A DNA stretch of 64,000 bases from Vicia villosa. Taxonomy: Eukaryota > Streptophyta > Magnoliopsida > Fabales > Fabaceae. Made by a program: the position numbers and the translations under genes. Location of the stretch: positions 434,001-498,000 of the forward strand of contig NW_026705482.1 of the NCBI RefSeq assembly GCF_029867415.1, read 5' to 3'. A model generated the notes under the pieces. The model was not told the DNA's origin, searched no databases, and saw only the letters and a program-made list of their open reading frames with translations. Of this stretch, positions 42,971 to 54,596 are shown in pieces (the first letter of the stretch is position 1; every line of letters begins with the position of its first letter).

Positions 42971-45900
42971 TTGCTGGGAAACAACAAGGCGTGCAAAATT
43001 GTAGGTATTGGATCTGTCAAATTCAAGCTCCATGATGAGTCAATAAGGTTGTTGACTGAAGTCAGGTATGTTCCTGATTTGAAGAGAAATCTGCTTTCTC
43101 TTGGTGAATTCGACAAGAAAGGATATGTTTTCCAAGGAGAGAAAATTATTCTAAGAGTCATGAAGGGGTCGAGGGAAGTCTTGAGAGGCGTGAAGAAACA
43201 AGGCTTGTATACCCTTGAGGCTGAAGTTGTAAGTGGTTCGACAAATGTTACATCCATGAAACCATTGTCGAAGACATAAATCTGGCACATGAGATTGGGC
43301 CATGTCAGTGAAAGGGGTCTGGTCGAATTAGGGAAACAAAATCTGCTTGGTGGAGACAAAGTCGAAAAGCTGAAGTTTTGTGAACTCTGTGTACTTGGAA
43401 AATCTTGCAGAGTGAAGTTCAACAAAGGCAAACAAAGAACACATGGATCCCTTGATTACATCCATGCTAATCTTTGGGGGCCTACAAGGTGTGCATCACA
43501 TTCTGGTGCGAGGTATTTCCTATCCATAGTAGATGATTATTCTAGGAAGTTATGGGTATTCATCCAGAAGACTAAGGATGAAACTTTTGAGAATTTCAAA
43601 AGTTGGAAAACTCTGGTCGAAAATCAGACTGGCAGGAAGGTCAAGAGGTTGAGAACCGATAATGACCTTGAATTTTGCAATGAGGCGTTCGACAGTTTTT
43701 GTGCTGCCTATGGTATTGCAAGGCATAGAACTACTACAGGTACTCCAGAACAAAATGGTTTGGCTGAAAGGTTTAATCGAACTATTTTGGAGAGAGTCAG
43801 ATGCATGTTGACTAGTGCCGGATTAAAGAAGGTGTTTTGGGCTGAGGCTGTTTCAACAGCAACATATCTGATAAACAAATGTCCTTCGACAGCGTTAGAT
43901 ATGAAGACAATTGAAGAAGTTTGGTCGGGACATCCACCAAATCTCGACAAACTAAGAGTATTTGGCTGCGTAGACTATGCTCACATTAGGCAAGACAAGG
44001 TTGAGCCTAGAGCTTTGAAATGCATGTTCATGGGATACCCTGAAGAAGTCAAAGCTTATAGGCTATGGTGCCTAGAGCCAGGTCACAGGAGGTGTATCAC
44101 CAGTCGAGATGTAGTTTTCAATGAAGCTGAAATGGATTTTAAGAAAACTGATGATGTTGGTCAAAATGCAAAAACATCTGACGAAGACCTGGAACAGGTA
44201 GAGATTCCTGTTGAGGTGGAGCATGTTGATGCTGAATTGCATACCCCTGATGAAATCAAAGAAGAAGCAGAAGATGCTGAGAAAATTGAGGAAACTGTCG
44301 ATGACTACCTATTTTCAAGAGATAGGTTGAGAAGAACCATCAAGCCACCTCCGAGACTTGGGTATGCAGATCTTATAGCTTATGCCTTAATCTCTGCTAG
44401 TGAGGTTCTAGACAATGAACTTAGAGACTACAAGGAAGTTATGAGGAGTCGAAATAAGACTGAATGGCTGAAGGCCATGGATGATGAGATGAAATCTCTT
44501 CATGATAATCATACTTGGGAACTGATCAAGAAACCTGTTGGGGCAAGGTTAGTCAGCTATAAATGGATTTTCAAAGTTAAGGAAGGAATTGAAGGAGTGG
44601 CGTCGAAAAGATACAAGACAAGGTTAGTTGCAAGGGGTTTCACTCAGAAAGAAGGTGTCGACTTTAATGATGTGTTTTCTCCTGTTGTGAAGCATAGATC
44701 CATTCGAATGTTGCTTGCCATGGTGGCACAGTTCGAAGATGGATGTGAAGACTGCGTTCTTGTATGGTGATCTAGATGAAACAATCCTGATGAGGCAACC
44801 TGAAGGGTATGTCGAAAAGGGGAAGGAAGATTATGTGTACAAGCTAAAGAGATCTTTATATGGACTGAAACAATCTCCTCGACAGTGGAATAGGAGATTC
44901 GACAAGTTCATGGCACGCATAAGTTTCATTAGAAGTCAGTTCGACCACTGTGTTTACTTCAGATTTCGACCTGGTAATTCATTTGTTAGTTTGTTGCTTT
45001 ATGTGGATGATATTTTCATAGCAAGCAACAATGTTGAAGATATGATGAGGGTGAAGGCTGAACTTAATAAGGAGTTCGATATGAAGGATCTGGGAGCTGC
45101 TTCTAGGATTCTTGGAATTGACATTCGAAGAGATAGAAAGAAGTCGAAGTTATGCTTATCTCAAGAGGCATATCTATGAAAGATTCTCGAAAAGTTTGGT
45201 ATGTCGAATTCGAAGCCAGTTGTGACTCCGACAAACCCTCAATTCAAGATGAGTATAGATCAGTGTCCCAGTACTGATGTTGAAAGAGCTTATATGAATA
45301 GCATCCCGTATCCTAATATAGTTGGTTCTTTGATGTATGCTATGGTTTGTACTAGACCCGACATAGCATATGTAGTAAGTCTTGTAAGAACGTACATGGC
45401 GAATCCTGGAAAGGCTCACTGGCAAGCATTGAAGTGGATTTTAAGGTACATAAATGGGTTTCTTAACAGAGTCCTAATTTATGGTGGAGCCTTGGGTGAA
45501 GATAGTAAAGCAGCAATTGAAGGATATGTCGACTCTGATTATGCAAGTTGTATGGATTCTAGAAAGTCTATTTCTGGATATGTTTTCACCATGTTTGGCA
45601 CAACAATTAGTTGGAAAGCAACACTTCAGAAGGTTGTTGCTCTATCAACCACTGAAGCGGAGTATATTGCTCTAACTGAAGCTGTCAAAGAAGCATTGTG
45701 GCTTAAAGATTTTGCTAAGGAGCTGAAACTTCAAGGTAAAGGTATCACTGTTAAATGTGATAGTCAAAGTGCAATACATCTGTCGAAGAACTCAGCCTAT
45801 CATGAGCGAACTAAGCACATTGATTTGAGGTTGCATTTTGTCAGAGGAGTAATCGAGCGTGGAGAAGTCCAAGTGCTGAAGGTTTCGACAGATCACAATG

Positions 45901-45995
45901 CTGCTGATATGATAACCAAGACATTGCCGAGTTGCAAGTTTTTCCACTGTATGCAATTGATAAAGCTGCATGTAGAAATTAATTTGTTCCCTTGA
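42971..45995 (+). pseudogene. Copia A pol, with deletions, stops and frameshift
   Basis: The frame opens past the missing protease core with LGNNKACKIVGIGSVKFKL and VRYVPDLKRNLLSLGEFDKK. Pre-integrase WHMRLGHVSERG follows a TAA at 43277. The integrase has HANLWGP, where HxDLWGP is expected (AAT at 43469-43471), then LRTDNDLEF and the Glu in NGLAERFNRT. RT (WIFKVKEG, LVARGFTQ) breaks near 44740 with a short deletion and frame change, then resumes (MDVKTAFLYGDLDE, SLYGLKQSPRQW, LLYVDDIF). A TGA at 45177-45179 precedes the rest of RT and RNase H (DSDYASCMDSRKS, STTEAEYIAL, HIDLRLHFVR), ending at 45995. Confidence 0.92.
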
Positions 45996-46025
45996 TGTTG
46001 TAGAGTTAGATCCAAGGTGGAGATT
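45996..46025 (+). promoter_or_regulatory. Polypurine tract of copia A
   Basis: CCAAGGTGGAGATT (about 46012-46025) precedes the 3' LTR and fits a plus-strand primer site. Confidence 0.6.
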
Positions 46026-46470
46026 TAAGAGATATTGGATCGAACTCTAGTATGGTCGAAGGGTAGCTTCTTGGTTCGACAAGATTAAGCATGAAGTCGA
46101 AGGTTGCTCACATGCTTGTGTCGAAGATGCTAGGGTTGTTAGCATGTTAAATTAGGTTTTAGTGTTTAAATCCTAATTTGTAAAGTTAGCGTGTTTATTA
46201 AGTTGGCTTGTGTAATGGGCCTTGTGGAAAAAACACATTAGTTAGTATGTTAGGTTTTATTATAAATAGTATACTAGTCTCTCATCATTGCTAAGCTGCA
46301 AATCCTAATTTAAGGTGAGATAGGTTATTTGTTATTCTTGTAAACTTGTAATCTTGTTTTAAGAGAAAGTAAAAGAATAGCAATTATAACCAATTCTTGT
46401 GTTCTTCTTCTTATTTATTCTTTATTCTTCCCTTGTATTATACTTTGTTCTTGGCATCGAATTCACAACA
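46026..46470 (+). repeat. 3' LTR of copia A
   Basis: 445 bp. It now begins TAAGAGATATTGG where the 5' LTR has TGTGAGATATTTG, so the conserved TG end has mutated. TATA box at 46261-46268. It ends CACAACA, followed by GGTGA. Confidence 0.92.
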
Positions 46471-46763
46471 GGTGAATTCTTATCTACCCAACTCAAAAAG
46501 TTGGGTAAAGTTACATTCAGTGTAAAATGTTTTGGAAATAACAAATAATTGTATTATTAAATAAATAAATATGTTAAAATTAAATGGTATTTTTTTTTTG
46601 TAATCAAGATATATTATAAGAACCAAAAGTTCTACAAAAGATTACAAAAGAGCAAGACAAGCTCAAAGACAAAGAAAATTACCCAACCAAATTAAATGGT
46701 GTTTTGTGATTGGTTGAAGGTACACTACCCAATTTTTTGTAATGGGTAGAGAAGTTGTCCCCT
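46471..46763. mobile_element. MITE next to copia A, carrying a LINE tail
   Basis: The left end reads CTTATCTACCCAACTCAAAA and the right end, inverted, reads CTTCTCTACCCATTACAAAA; similarity continues inwards (GTTGGGTAAAGT versus ATTGGGTAGTGT). Inverted ends of about 33 bp without an ORF mark a MITE. The copia A target duplication GGTGA appears to be its first five bases, since the inverted right end starts GGGGA. Copia A would then have landed at the edge of the MITE. Boundaries approximate. Confidence 0.5.
46589..46688 (-). mobile_element. 5'-truncated LINE 3' end with poly(A)
   Basis: A 100-bp insert flanked by a perfect 12-bp repeat AAATTAAATGGT (46577-46588 and 46689-46700). On the minus strand it ends CTTATAATATATCTTGATTAC followed by a run of A, the typical tail of a plant L1-type LINE. 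A long target duplication plus a poly(A) end is diagnostic of target-primed insertion. Confidence 0.75.
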
Positions 46764-48333
46764 CTATTAAATATACATGTTTAACAAAGTATAACATATC
46801 ATTTAATGTGGAAATTAGATAGTCATACAAACATGTAAATAATTAAAGAATATATAAGTTGATTTTAAGAATACCTGAATCCATTTAAAAAGTTTCTATC
46901 GGCAATAATCCTGAAGGTTAAGAGACCAACAACAAATACTTGATGGCTTGAGTGACTCTTCCTTAACCGATACTAGGTATGGCTTGTGTGATTTTTTCTT
47001 AACTGATACTCATAGTGCCTTGTGTTGTGATAATGACAATGTTCAATTCAAATAAAGTATTTTGATATGTAAGGACAAAGAAACAATATCAACAAAAATA
47101 AATGACTTTCAACAATTATAATCAATAAGTAGAAGATATAACATAATCAGGCGAGAAAAGGTGAAAAGTTTCTGTACTCAGTTTGATCAAAAGATCTACG
47201 TCTGAGGGGGAGAACAGTTTTCCAATTCATCACTATACTCAAAAATTTGTTACAAAAGGATTGCAATTGAGTTTCAATAAAATAGTCTTCGCCTTCAGAG
47301 TTCCAAAAAACAAACCCTTAAGTCTCCCAAGAACAAACCTCTATTTTCTATCCAAGTGTTTCTCAACCTCCCAAACTCTCAATATATGAATCACTCAAAC
47401 CCAAGTATCAAGAAGTTTTGTCTGACCCTTATAGTAACTCTAAAAGGCCCCTTTGATTTCTAAACCCACTATTAAGAAAAACACCTTCGGTAACACAATA
47501 TTACCACGAAAATTTATCCACTGTAGTCATATCTCATTTTTTACGCGCTAATATATATTTTTATTTTATTAAGAAAATTTACATCAAGGTTCCTTTAAAT
47601 AATCGTTGTCATATAACTTAGGTGACAAGTTTCGAATGTTAACATCAACATTTTTCCATTTTTTAGTAAAAATAAGCGTGTGTCCTTTAACATTTATTTT
47701 GATTTAAAAATTTAAAGTATAACAACTACGGTTGTTTCAAAAAATCTTGGTTATATGTTTCATATTTCACTATGGTTGAATCATGCAATCTTTGTGAAAT
47801 TGTTTCCCATAAAATTAAAACATAACAAGTACTTTATTCCTCTCATAACACCAATGGGTGCCCTAGCGAACGAGACGACATCTTCAGAAGTGAAATCTTC
47901 ACCATCCTCTTCGAATATCATTTCTTGTACGTTAGAGAACAAGACAAGAGCGCACGATAGCAAAATATTCACCATCTTCATTCATTTTTGGAAGCGAAAT
48001 CTTCACCATCATCTTCGAATATTATTTATGGTACGTTACCATACTCTTCTGAATGTTTATTCTCCGTCAGGGTTACTTGTTTATTTTTCTAAACGTGTAA
48101 ATGATGCTTTTATTTATGTGATATTTCATGAGTCAATGACTCCTGTTTATGGTCTTCGAAATTGTCTTGTTTATTGTTCATGTTTTATACAAATTTTGTG
48201 AATATGCTTTAGTTTTTGGTGTTGGATATGCATATGCATATAATCATATTAGGATGTTGTGTGTGTAGCATTAGTGTGTCATTCACATTAGTCTTTTGAT
48301 ATAAATTTTAGAATTCGTCATGTATCATAGTTA
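46764..48333. other. Unassigned intergenic DNA
   Basis: No supported gene. Small open frames are present (for example around 47183-47389) but show no recognisable motif. A short duplicated segment at 47887-48038 is listed separately. Confidence 0.4.
47887..48038 (+). repeat. 48-bp segment repeated at a 104-bp offset
   Basis: GAAGTGAAATCTTCACCATC...TACGTTA at 47887-47934 is repeated with a few changes at 47991-48038. The block is otherwise unassigned. Confidence 0.7.
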
Positions 48334-49085
48334 GATGAAAGCTGATAAATTAGGTCCGATATATGAGAAAAGAGTTCTTGAATTCCTTGAATTTGCCAAA
48401 AAAAATGTTCCCGACAATAATGGTATCTTTTTATTGTCCTTGTGTTGTTTGCGGGAATATCAACAAACCGTCGAAAAAAAGAATGGAATAAGTAAAAATT
48501 ATACAATATAGGCGTGGCATGGAGAAGTGGATAATAAACGAAATGATATGTCCCTAATGGGTGAAGATCATAAAGATATGGAAGATCGACTAGAAGATAC
48601 GATCTGTGATATGGGAGAATCGTCTTATATGAAAGCCCATATCTATGATCATTTATGCAGTGCCAAAGATGCGCCTTTATATAAAGGGTGTATCAGTTTT
48701 ACATGATTGTCTGCGTTGTTAAAATTATTCAATCTAAAGGTAAAAAGTGGGTGATCGGATAAAATTTTTATATAATTACTTGATTTGTTGAAACAAATGC
48801 TACCAGAAGATAACAATTTGTCGGATCATTGTTATGAGGCCAAGAAGATATTGTGTCCAATGGATTTGGAGTATGTAAAAATACATCCATGTCCTAATGA
48901 TTGCATATTATACAGGAAAGAGTATGAAAATTTGGATAAATATCCAGAATATGGTGAGTCGTGCTACAAGTTGAAGAACAATAATGGTGATGACAATGAC
49001 AATGATGATAAGAAGCGTCCTCCTGCTAAATTGTTACGATACTTGATCGGTAAAATAGTAAGTGTATTATTTTGCCTATGTAGTA
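48334..49085 (+). pseudogene. CACTA (En/Spm-type) transposase N-terminal fragment
   Basis: The plus-strand translation contains YEKRVLEFLEFAKKNV, AWHGEVDN, MEDRLEDTICDMG, APLYKGCISFT, LSALLKLFNLKVKSG, LLDLLKQMLPEDNNL and YEAKKILCPMDLEYVKIHPC followed by CPNDCILYRKEYENL. This is the N-terminal half of a TNP2-like En/Spm transposase, which binds CACTA ends and moves them. Stops occur in ordinary positions (about 48511, 48705, 48751, 48774), several replacing Trp or Arg codons. The C-terminal catalytic half is missing. It could be related to the CACTA termini at 11.5 kb, but this is not shown. Confidence 0.8.
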
Positions 49086-49159
49086 ATAAAGGGGAAATTC
49101 CCCGAATGTCGATCTCAAGGACTGTGTACCGGTATATAGTTCAAATTCTCGTTTGATTA

Positions 49160-50503
49160 AACAAAAAATAAATGTTGGTTTTGATTTGTAAAATTATGAA
49201 AATAAATGCGAATAAGGTAAAGGATGACGTTTTGGTTTTGGCACATAAAAGTAACTTGCTAGGGAAGGTGTATGACTCACTCATGTAACAACTCTGACTT
49301 ATTACTTCAACAACATATTTTAAAGAATCAATTACCGGTTCTTAAGGGTATTCACTCCTAAGTTCTTAGTGAGCAAACTTTTAAACATTCAATCCAAGCC
49401 CCTATGTCCATAGAAATTAGGGATGAAATTAAGCATTATACTATCAAGAATAGTCCGGTGACTATAGGGTATCCCTAGTCCTAGGTGATATTAACTATAG
49501 CATATTCTCATGAAAGCATTATCAATGGTGGCCCAACGTAATTGATAATCATACAATAATTTCAATTTGTCAGAGAGAAAAAGCATTAAGAACATCAAGA
49601 GAATAACTTAATACGGAAAAACCAATTATCATTGCAAATACTAACTTAGTCATTACAGGTTAAAATTAGGGACACCCCTTTGCATTGGGGGGGGGGGGGG
49701 GCTTAGCTACTGCTAGGGTGTCTCTGCCTATACTGTAAAAAAAACAAAATATAAAATAGGAACAATACTAGAATTGAGATGAAAGTTGATCTTCAATCGC
49801 TTCCGTTAATGAAAACATTCTTCTCTCCCAAACTCTTGTTTTCTCCAATCTTCAATCGTGTATTCTTCCTTCCAAAAAGTCCCCTAATTCTTCTTCAAAA
49901 CTCATGACACGGCCACCCGTGTGAAACGACTGACTTCCACTTTTTTGAAACTTCGTCCCAGCCTTCCTCATGACACAGCCCGTGTCAGGTGACACGATCA
50001 TCCGTGTCAGGCCTCCTAAAGCATTCTTTTTGTACCTCCTCTAAAACTCCGAGTTTTGCACTAATTTGTCCTGATTTATTCATCTGAGCCTAAAAACATT
50101 AGAACATAAATGAAGAAGAATGCAATAAAATTCTTAACAAAGCAAGACAAAGACAACTAAAATCAACGACAAATAAATGAGTAAAAACCACTATTCAACT
50201 TCCCCAAACTTAAACCACTGCATGACCTCAAGCAATCAATACAAAAGCTCTTGAAAAGCAAAGTATCACAATACTCATACGCGAGATTTCTGTTCACATT
50301 GATCAAGAAACAATTCGCCTGGCATTCACATGACGCGAAGAGTTTCCGTGAGAACATTTTAAACCTGAGCTCCCCTTTCGGACACCTTTATAACTATGCC
50401 TTGTTCTTAAGTCTTTTTTCGATTTTCCTCCTTTTTCATTCAGACAATCAAATTAAGGCAATGAGAATTTATGATGATCATCACATGCATGGGACTAATC
50501 AAG
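49160..50503 (-). mobile_element. Athila-like LTR and 3' region remnant
   Basis: The minus strand has a GGTTTAAGTTTGGGGAAGTTG tract (about 50193-50213) after a GCTTGAGGTCATGCAGTGG stretch (about 50217-50236). This is the same arrangement as the polypurine tract after Athila pol near 17540. The lower-numbered side (49160-50190) has LTR-like character but its end was not defined. It contains a run of 15 G (49687-49701) and repeated CCGTGT(C/G) motifs (about 49915-50010). No ORF is supported. Confidence 0.4.
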
Positions 50504-50931
50504 GCCTTGATCCTTAACAGGAGTGACAGCTGCTTTCAGTCTCTAGTCCAATTTTGGAGGTGGTTTACTATATGTTAATTCATCAACATCATCAATCACA
50601 ATATCCATGTTATCACTGTTCATGGTCATATATGTTTCTTTGAACTTAATGAAGCTCAAATAAATAAAGTTAGTGAGACCAAGAAGAGAGCTATGAGGTG
50701 AGTCTCTCTTTGCTTTGGTCCCTACGATATACTTCAAATTTGTAACAAAAGTATCAAATTTCATCGCCATCTCTTCTAGGTCACGGTAGACTCGTCCATG
50801 TTCTTTCTTCCATACATTAAATAGTTGTATAATATAATCTTCATTAGGAAGTTTATCAAGTTTAGGACCAAATTTATTGCTTGGGATCTCAAACCTTGAA
50901 GATACACTTACGATATCTTCATATTTTTATT

Positions 50932-50935
<4 letters not shown>
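50504..50935 (-). pseudogene. Second papain-like protease fragment (I29 propeptide and start of mature domain)
   Basis: Closely related to the copy at 13.9 kb. From 50935 leftwards: SSRFEIPSNK, LFNVWKKEHGRVYRDLEE, LLGLTNFIYLSFIKFKETY and NDVDELTYSKPPPKLD-like sequence. A TAG (50543-50545) stands where the conserved Trp of DWR is expected, and RLKAAVTPVKDQG follows, ending at 50504. Downstream (catalytic) sequence is missing because the Athila-like remnant follows. It carries the mature N-terminus that copy 1 lacks, showing that the gene once had it without an intron at this point. A propeptide motif (normally NFADLS) is changed to NFIYLS. Confidence 0.85.
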
Positions 50936-50982
<47 letters not shown>

Positions 50983-50986
50983 TATA
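50936..50986. repeat. TA microsatellite at the Ogre insertion point
   Basis: About 20 TA units with one AAA interruption, at the same position in the protease as the shorter tract at 13988-14008. The Ogre/Tat LTR begins directly after it, so the 5' coding end of this protease copy has been displaced. The 5 bases before the LTR are ATATA. Confidence 0.85.
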
Positions 50987-52029
50987 TGTGGTGTCGTTTT
51001 TTTTACCTCCCCGTTTCACTTGGGAGGACGGCACGCTAGACCCTTCACGCGAAATTTGGAAGGAGAATGCGCCCGTGGTGGGATGAATTTTGTTTCAGTT
51101 CTTCCTACGATATCACATGAACTTTCTTATTGTCCTACGAGTAGGAAAGGGGAAAAAAGATCTCAACTAAACCCTAGGAGTTTGCTAAGTGTGGGGATTC
51201 ACCTAGACTAGAAATTCTGGAGTTCGGGGGGTCGGTTATACATAGGGAAGAGTTTAAGCACCCTACATATCCGTAGTACTCTACGTGAACCTTCTCTGTG
51301 TCATTGTGATTGTGTTTATTGCTAATGATTGGGAAAGTTTCTCCTTTGTGTTAGGAGAGAGAATTGAATTGATTTAAAAAGACAGACAGACAGACAGACA
51401 GACAAACTGACTATTTTTGGTATTTTATTAGCTCGCTGAGATTCCTTGTGAACCTCATGCCTACATATCCCTAGTGGAAGTCAGAGCTTAATGTAGTTCG
51501 GGGAACTAACTAGGGAAATGAATTATTTTTGGTGCCTTGCTTGAAGCTCAAGGTTGAAGCTTTGAAATAAATCTCTATTTACAGTAAAGAGACATGAAGT
51601 CATCTTTATAGAGAAGTATTTCTACTATTCTACCACAAACATTGAAAGAGTGACAGAATAACTGAATTCATTTCATTCAAGAGAGGGAGCCTACTTGGTT
51701 GATCAAGTATGACAGCCAACATGCCTCTTGAATGAAAGAAGGATGCTCATCCAAAATTAGGGAAAGTTAATCACATGTCTGGTTTCACTGCCAGCTCATG
51801 CCTTTCAAAATCCTAAATGGGAGACTTAATTAAAATTAAAATGAAATGTGATGTTTGTTTGTTTGAATGTGGTAGAGTAGTAAAAATATCTCTCTATAGA
51901 GATAGGCTATGTCTATCTACTGTATAAAAGATTTGGTTTTAGCTGGCTTGAATGAGGCCCAAGCTTGAGGCTTTTGATTGATTTATTGACTTATTGAAAG
52001 ATAACTCTACTGGGGAGAATTTTAATTAA

Positions 52030-53460
52030 GGAGTTTTTGTGTTCTGTACAAAGCCCAGAATTGAGGCTGACTCTAGTTGGAGAGCGTTTATTTGATGGAT
52101 TTTATTTGGTGTTCTATACAAAGCCCAGAATTGTGGCTGACTCTATTTAGGGAGACTCTATTTTTGTGTGCCTTGTATGAAGCCCAAGGTTGTGGCTGAC
52201 TGCTGAGGAAACTGAGCTTTTAAGACTATGAATGACTCTATTTTGTGTGCCTTGTATGAAGCCCAAGGTTGTGGCTGACTCTTAGCTGAGGAAATTATTA
52301 ATTTGTGCCTTGTATGAAGCCCAAGGTTGTGGCTACTCTAGCTAGGAAAAATTATTTTCTGCCTTGTACAAAGCCCAAGGTTGTGGCAGACTCTTAAATT
52401 AACTGAGTATGGAAGACTCTATGGGGAAAAGATCCTAAAGATTAGGAATCTTTGACACAAGACAATATGGTTTATCTGCCTTGTACAAAGCCCAAGGTTG
52501 TGGCTACTAAAAATGAAAGATTCACTGAGGGAGTTTTATTCTGCTAGAGGTTCTAACAAACTAATTTATTTTTTCTTAATGTTTTTGGAAGCAAACCCTT
52601 TCCAGGGATTTTGACTCAGCTGGAGAAATAAACTATTAAAAGACTGGATTTTTATCATGTTTTTTGGAGGCTGACCCTTTCCAGGGGTTTTGACTCTTTT
52701 GGGGAATTTATCTCTTAAAGGAATAAATCTTTGGATTTGAAGGAGTGATTTTGGAGGCTGACCCTTTCCAGGGGTTTTTATTAAAATGAAGGAATGTGTG
52801 GAGGCTAACCCTTTCCAGGGGTTTTTATTAAAATGAAGGAATGTGTGGAGGCTAACCCTTTCCAGGGGTTTTGACTCAGCTGGAGAAATAAACTATTAAA
52901 AGACTGGATTTTTATCATGTTTTTTGGAGGCTGACCCTTTCCAGGGGTTTTGACTCTTTTAGGGAATTTATCTTTTAAAAGAGTGAATCTTTGGATTTGA
53001 AGGAGTGATTTTTGGAGGCTGACCCTTTCCAGGGGTTTTTGTTAAAATGAAGGAATGTGTGGAGGCTTACCCTTTCCAGGGGTTTTTGTTAAAATGAAAG
53101 GCAGAAAGATTATCTATTGGAGACTTCTTGTTTTAAAGCCCAAGATTAAGGCTGACTCTGACTGAGAATAAGAAAACATAGATCCTAGACTCTGCTAAGG
53201 AAGATTGATGAAGATAAGGGTGACAGAGACTGTCCATGTCTCTCATTCCAAAAGTGTACTCAATATGAGATTGAGACAATATTAGCTTGTTTAAAGTCTG
53301 GTTTAAAGAATGGAAGAAACTCACCAGGATAGGCTAAAAGGTAACTAAAGACCTGTTCCTATGTTTATAAGAAACCTGATGGGTCCTTGTATACAAGCTC
53401 AAGAGGAAGCTGGAAATGCTTTTAAGAAGCCTGTGGGTCCTTGTACAAAGCCCAAGAGGA
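52030..53460 (-). repeat. Two interleaved short repeat families in the Ogre LTR
   Basis: Family 1 is a TTGTA(C/T)(A/G)AAGCCCAAGG-type block with TTGTGGCTGACTC, found about ten times from 52040 to 53450 at spacings of 50-120 bp. Family 2 is GGAGGCTGACCCTTTCCAGG followed by GGTTTT, found about eight times from 52588 to 53085; two consecutive units near 52795 and 52840 have a 45-bp period. They are tandemly expanded LTR-internal repeats with no coding sense. Confidence 0.85.
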
Positions 53461-53549
53461 GGCTAATCGAGGGTCATCGAGGGTCCTTGTTATAGCACAA
53501 GAGAAAGCTATGTGGTTTTGAACTTATTTTGGCTCTAAGCTAATGGGTA

Positions 53550-54030
53550 AGAGGTTTCACCGGGAATAATTCCTCTTTGGGTGGATGTGTCATATTTTTT
53601 TTCTAAGGCTTTTGCCAAGATGTTTCACCGGGAATAATTCATCTTGGGGGTTTGAACTACAGATCTCTAATTAGGAAAGAGCCTTCACCGGGAAGACATT
53701 CTCAATCCTAGGCCATATTCCTATAATATATATATATAGTTTAACTGTCCTAGGGTTTACACTCAAACGTAGTTCTAAACAATATATAAACAGTTCTATA
53801 TTTGACAGTAATTTAAATAAAGACTGTAAATTGAAAGCTTGTAAAGCCTAACCTGGATGGAGTGGAGGCCTTTGAAGAAGTATGTACAAAGCCTTACCAG
53901 CAATTTTATTGATGACAGTTGATTATTTATGATAAACAGTTAAGGGTTTTTGAAAACAGAAGAAGTGAAGATGGACAAAGGTCACATAGGTATCTGAAGA
54001 GTTTCACCGGGAATAATGCCCTTCAAATAC
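53550..54030 (-). repeat. TTTCACCGGGAATAATTC repeats in the Ogre LTR
   Basis: The box TTTCACCGGGAATAAT occurs near 53556, 53621 and 54003 and in a variant (CTTCACCGGGAAGACATT) near 53684. Spacing is irregular. No function known to me. Confidence 0.7.
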
Positions 54031-54596
54031 CAGAAGAATGTTTTGAAAACAGAAAGAAGATTTTGTAAATACAGTTTTTGAAAACAAACTATGAAAAGAA
54101 AAAGGTGCTGGGACTTACACTCTATTAGAGGCCCAATGAAAATGATTTACTGTTTATGAAAACAGTTGGAAAATGATTGAAATGATATAAGGTTTTGTTG
54201 TTTGAAAACCTTAATCATCCATTTAATCGGAGATTGAAAACTGTTTTTAAAAAAATGACAAAAGTCAACTTAATTAAGGTAAAGATAAAATCTATACCTA
54301 ATTAAGACCTATATGATTAGTGTTTTACCATAAAATTATTCACAAAGAAAGATTAAGTTTAAAATCAAATGAAAATGTATTAAAAGTATTTTAGAAATTC
54401 TTAAAGAATACATCATTTTAAACCTAATAAAAATACATGAAATAAATAATATTTTTATGATTTTTTTGATTATTCATAAAATAGATATATTAAATGATAA
54501 GTGTATGAAAAATGAAGTGAAAATGATTTAATTTGATAGGTTAAATAATTGGTTAAAGTTGTGAAGAAATTAAGTGGAAAAAGTGATAAAAAATAA

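Larger units (their letters stand above)
14758..46470 (+). mobile_element. Copia element A (Ty1-copia, Tork-like), outer level of the nest
   Basis: Two 445-bp LTRs (14758-15202 and 46026-46470) flank a plus-strand gag-pol, and the whole is bounded by GGTGA at 14753-14757 and 46471-46475. The 31.7-kb span is due to an Athila-type element inserted in gag (15587-42518); copia A alone is about 4.8 kb. Coding defects: stops at 42624, 43277 and 45177, a frameshift near 44740, loss of the protease active-site segment at about 42970, and an integrase Asp-to-Asn change. It cannot be autonomous. The lineage call is from the integrase and pre-integrase style and is tentative. Confidence 0.93.

Noticed and set aside
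42766..43431. 221-aa minus-strand ORF
   Set aside because: Antisense to copia A gag and pre-integrase, which are supported by domain motifs.
47183..47389. 68-aa plus-strand ORF
   Set aside because: No motif, no neighbour support, ordinary length for chance in AT-rich DNA.
52030..53460. CRISPR-like array of regular repeats
   Set aside because: Repeats diverge, spacing is irregular, the spacers are themselves repeats, and the context is a plant LTR.
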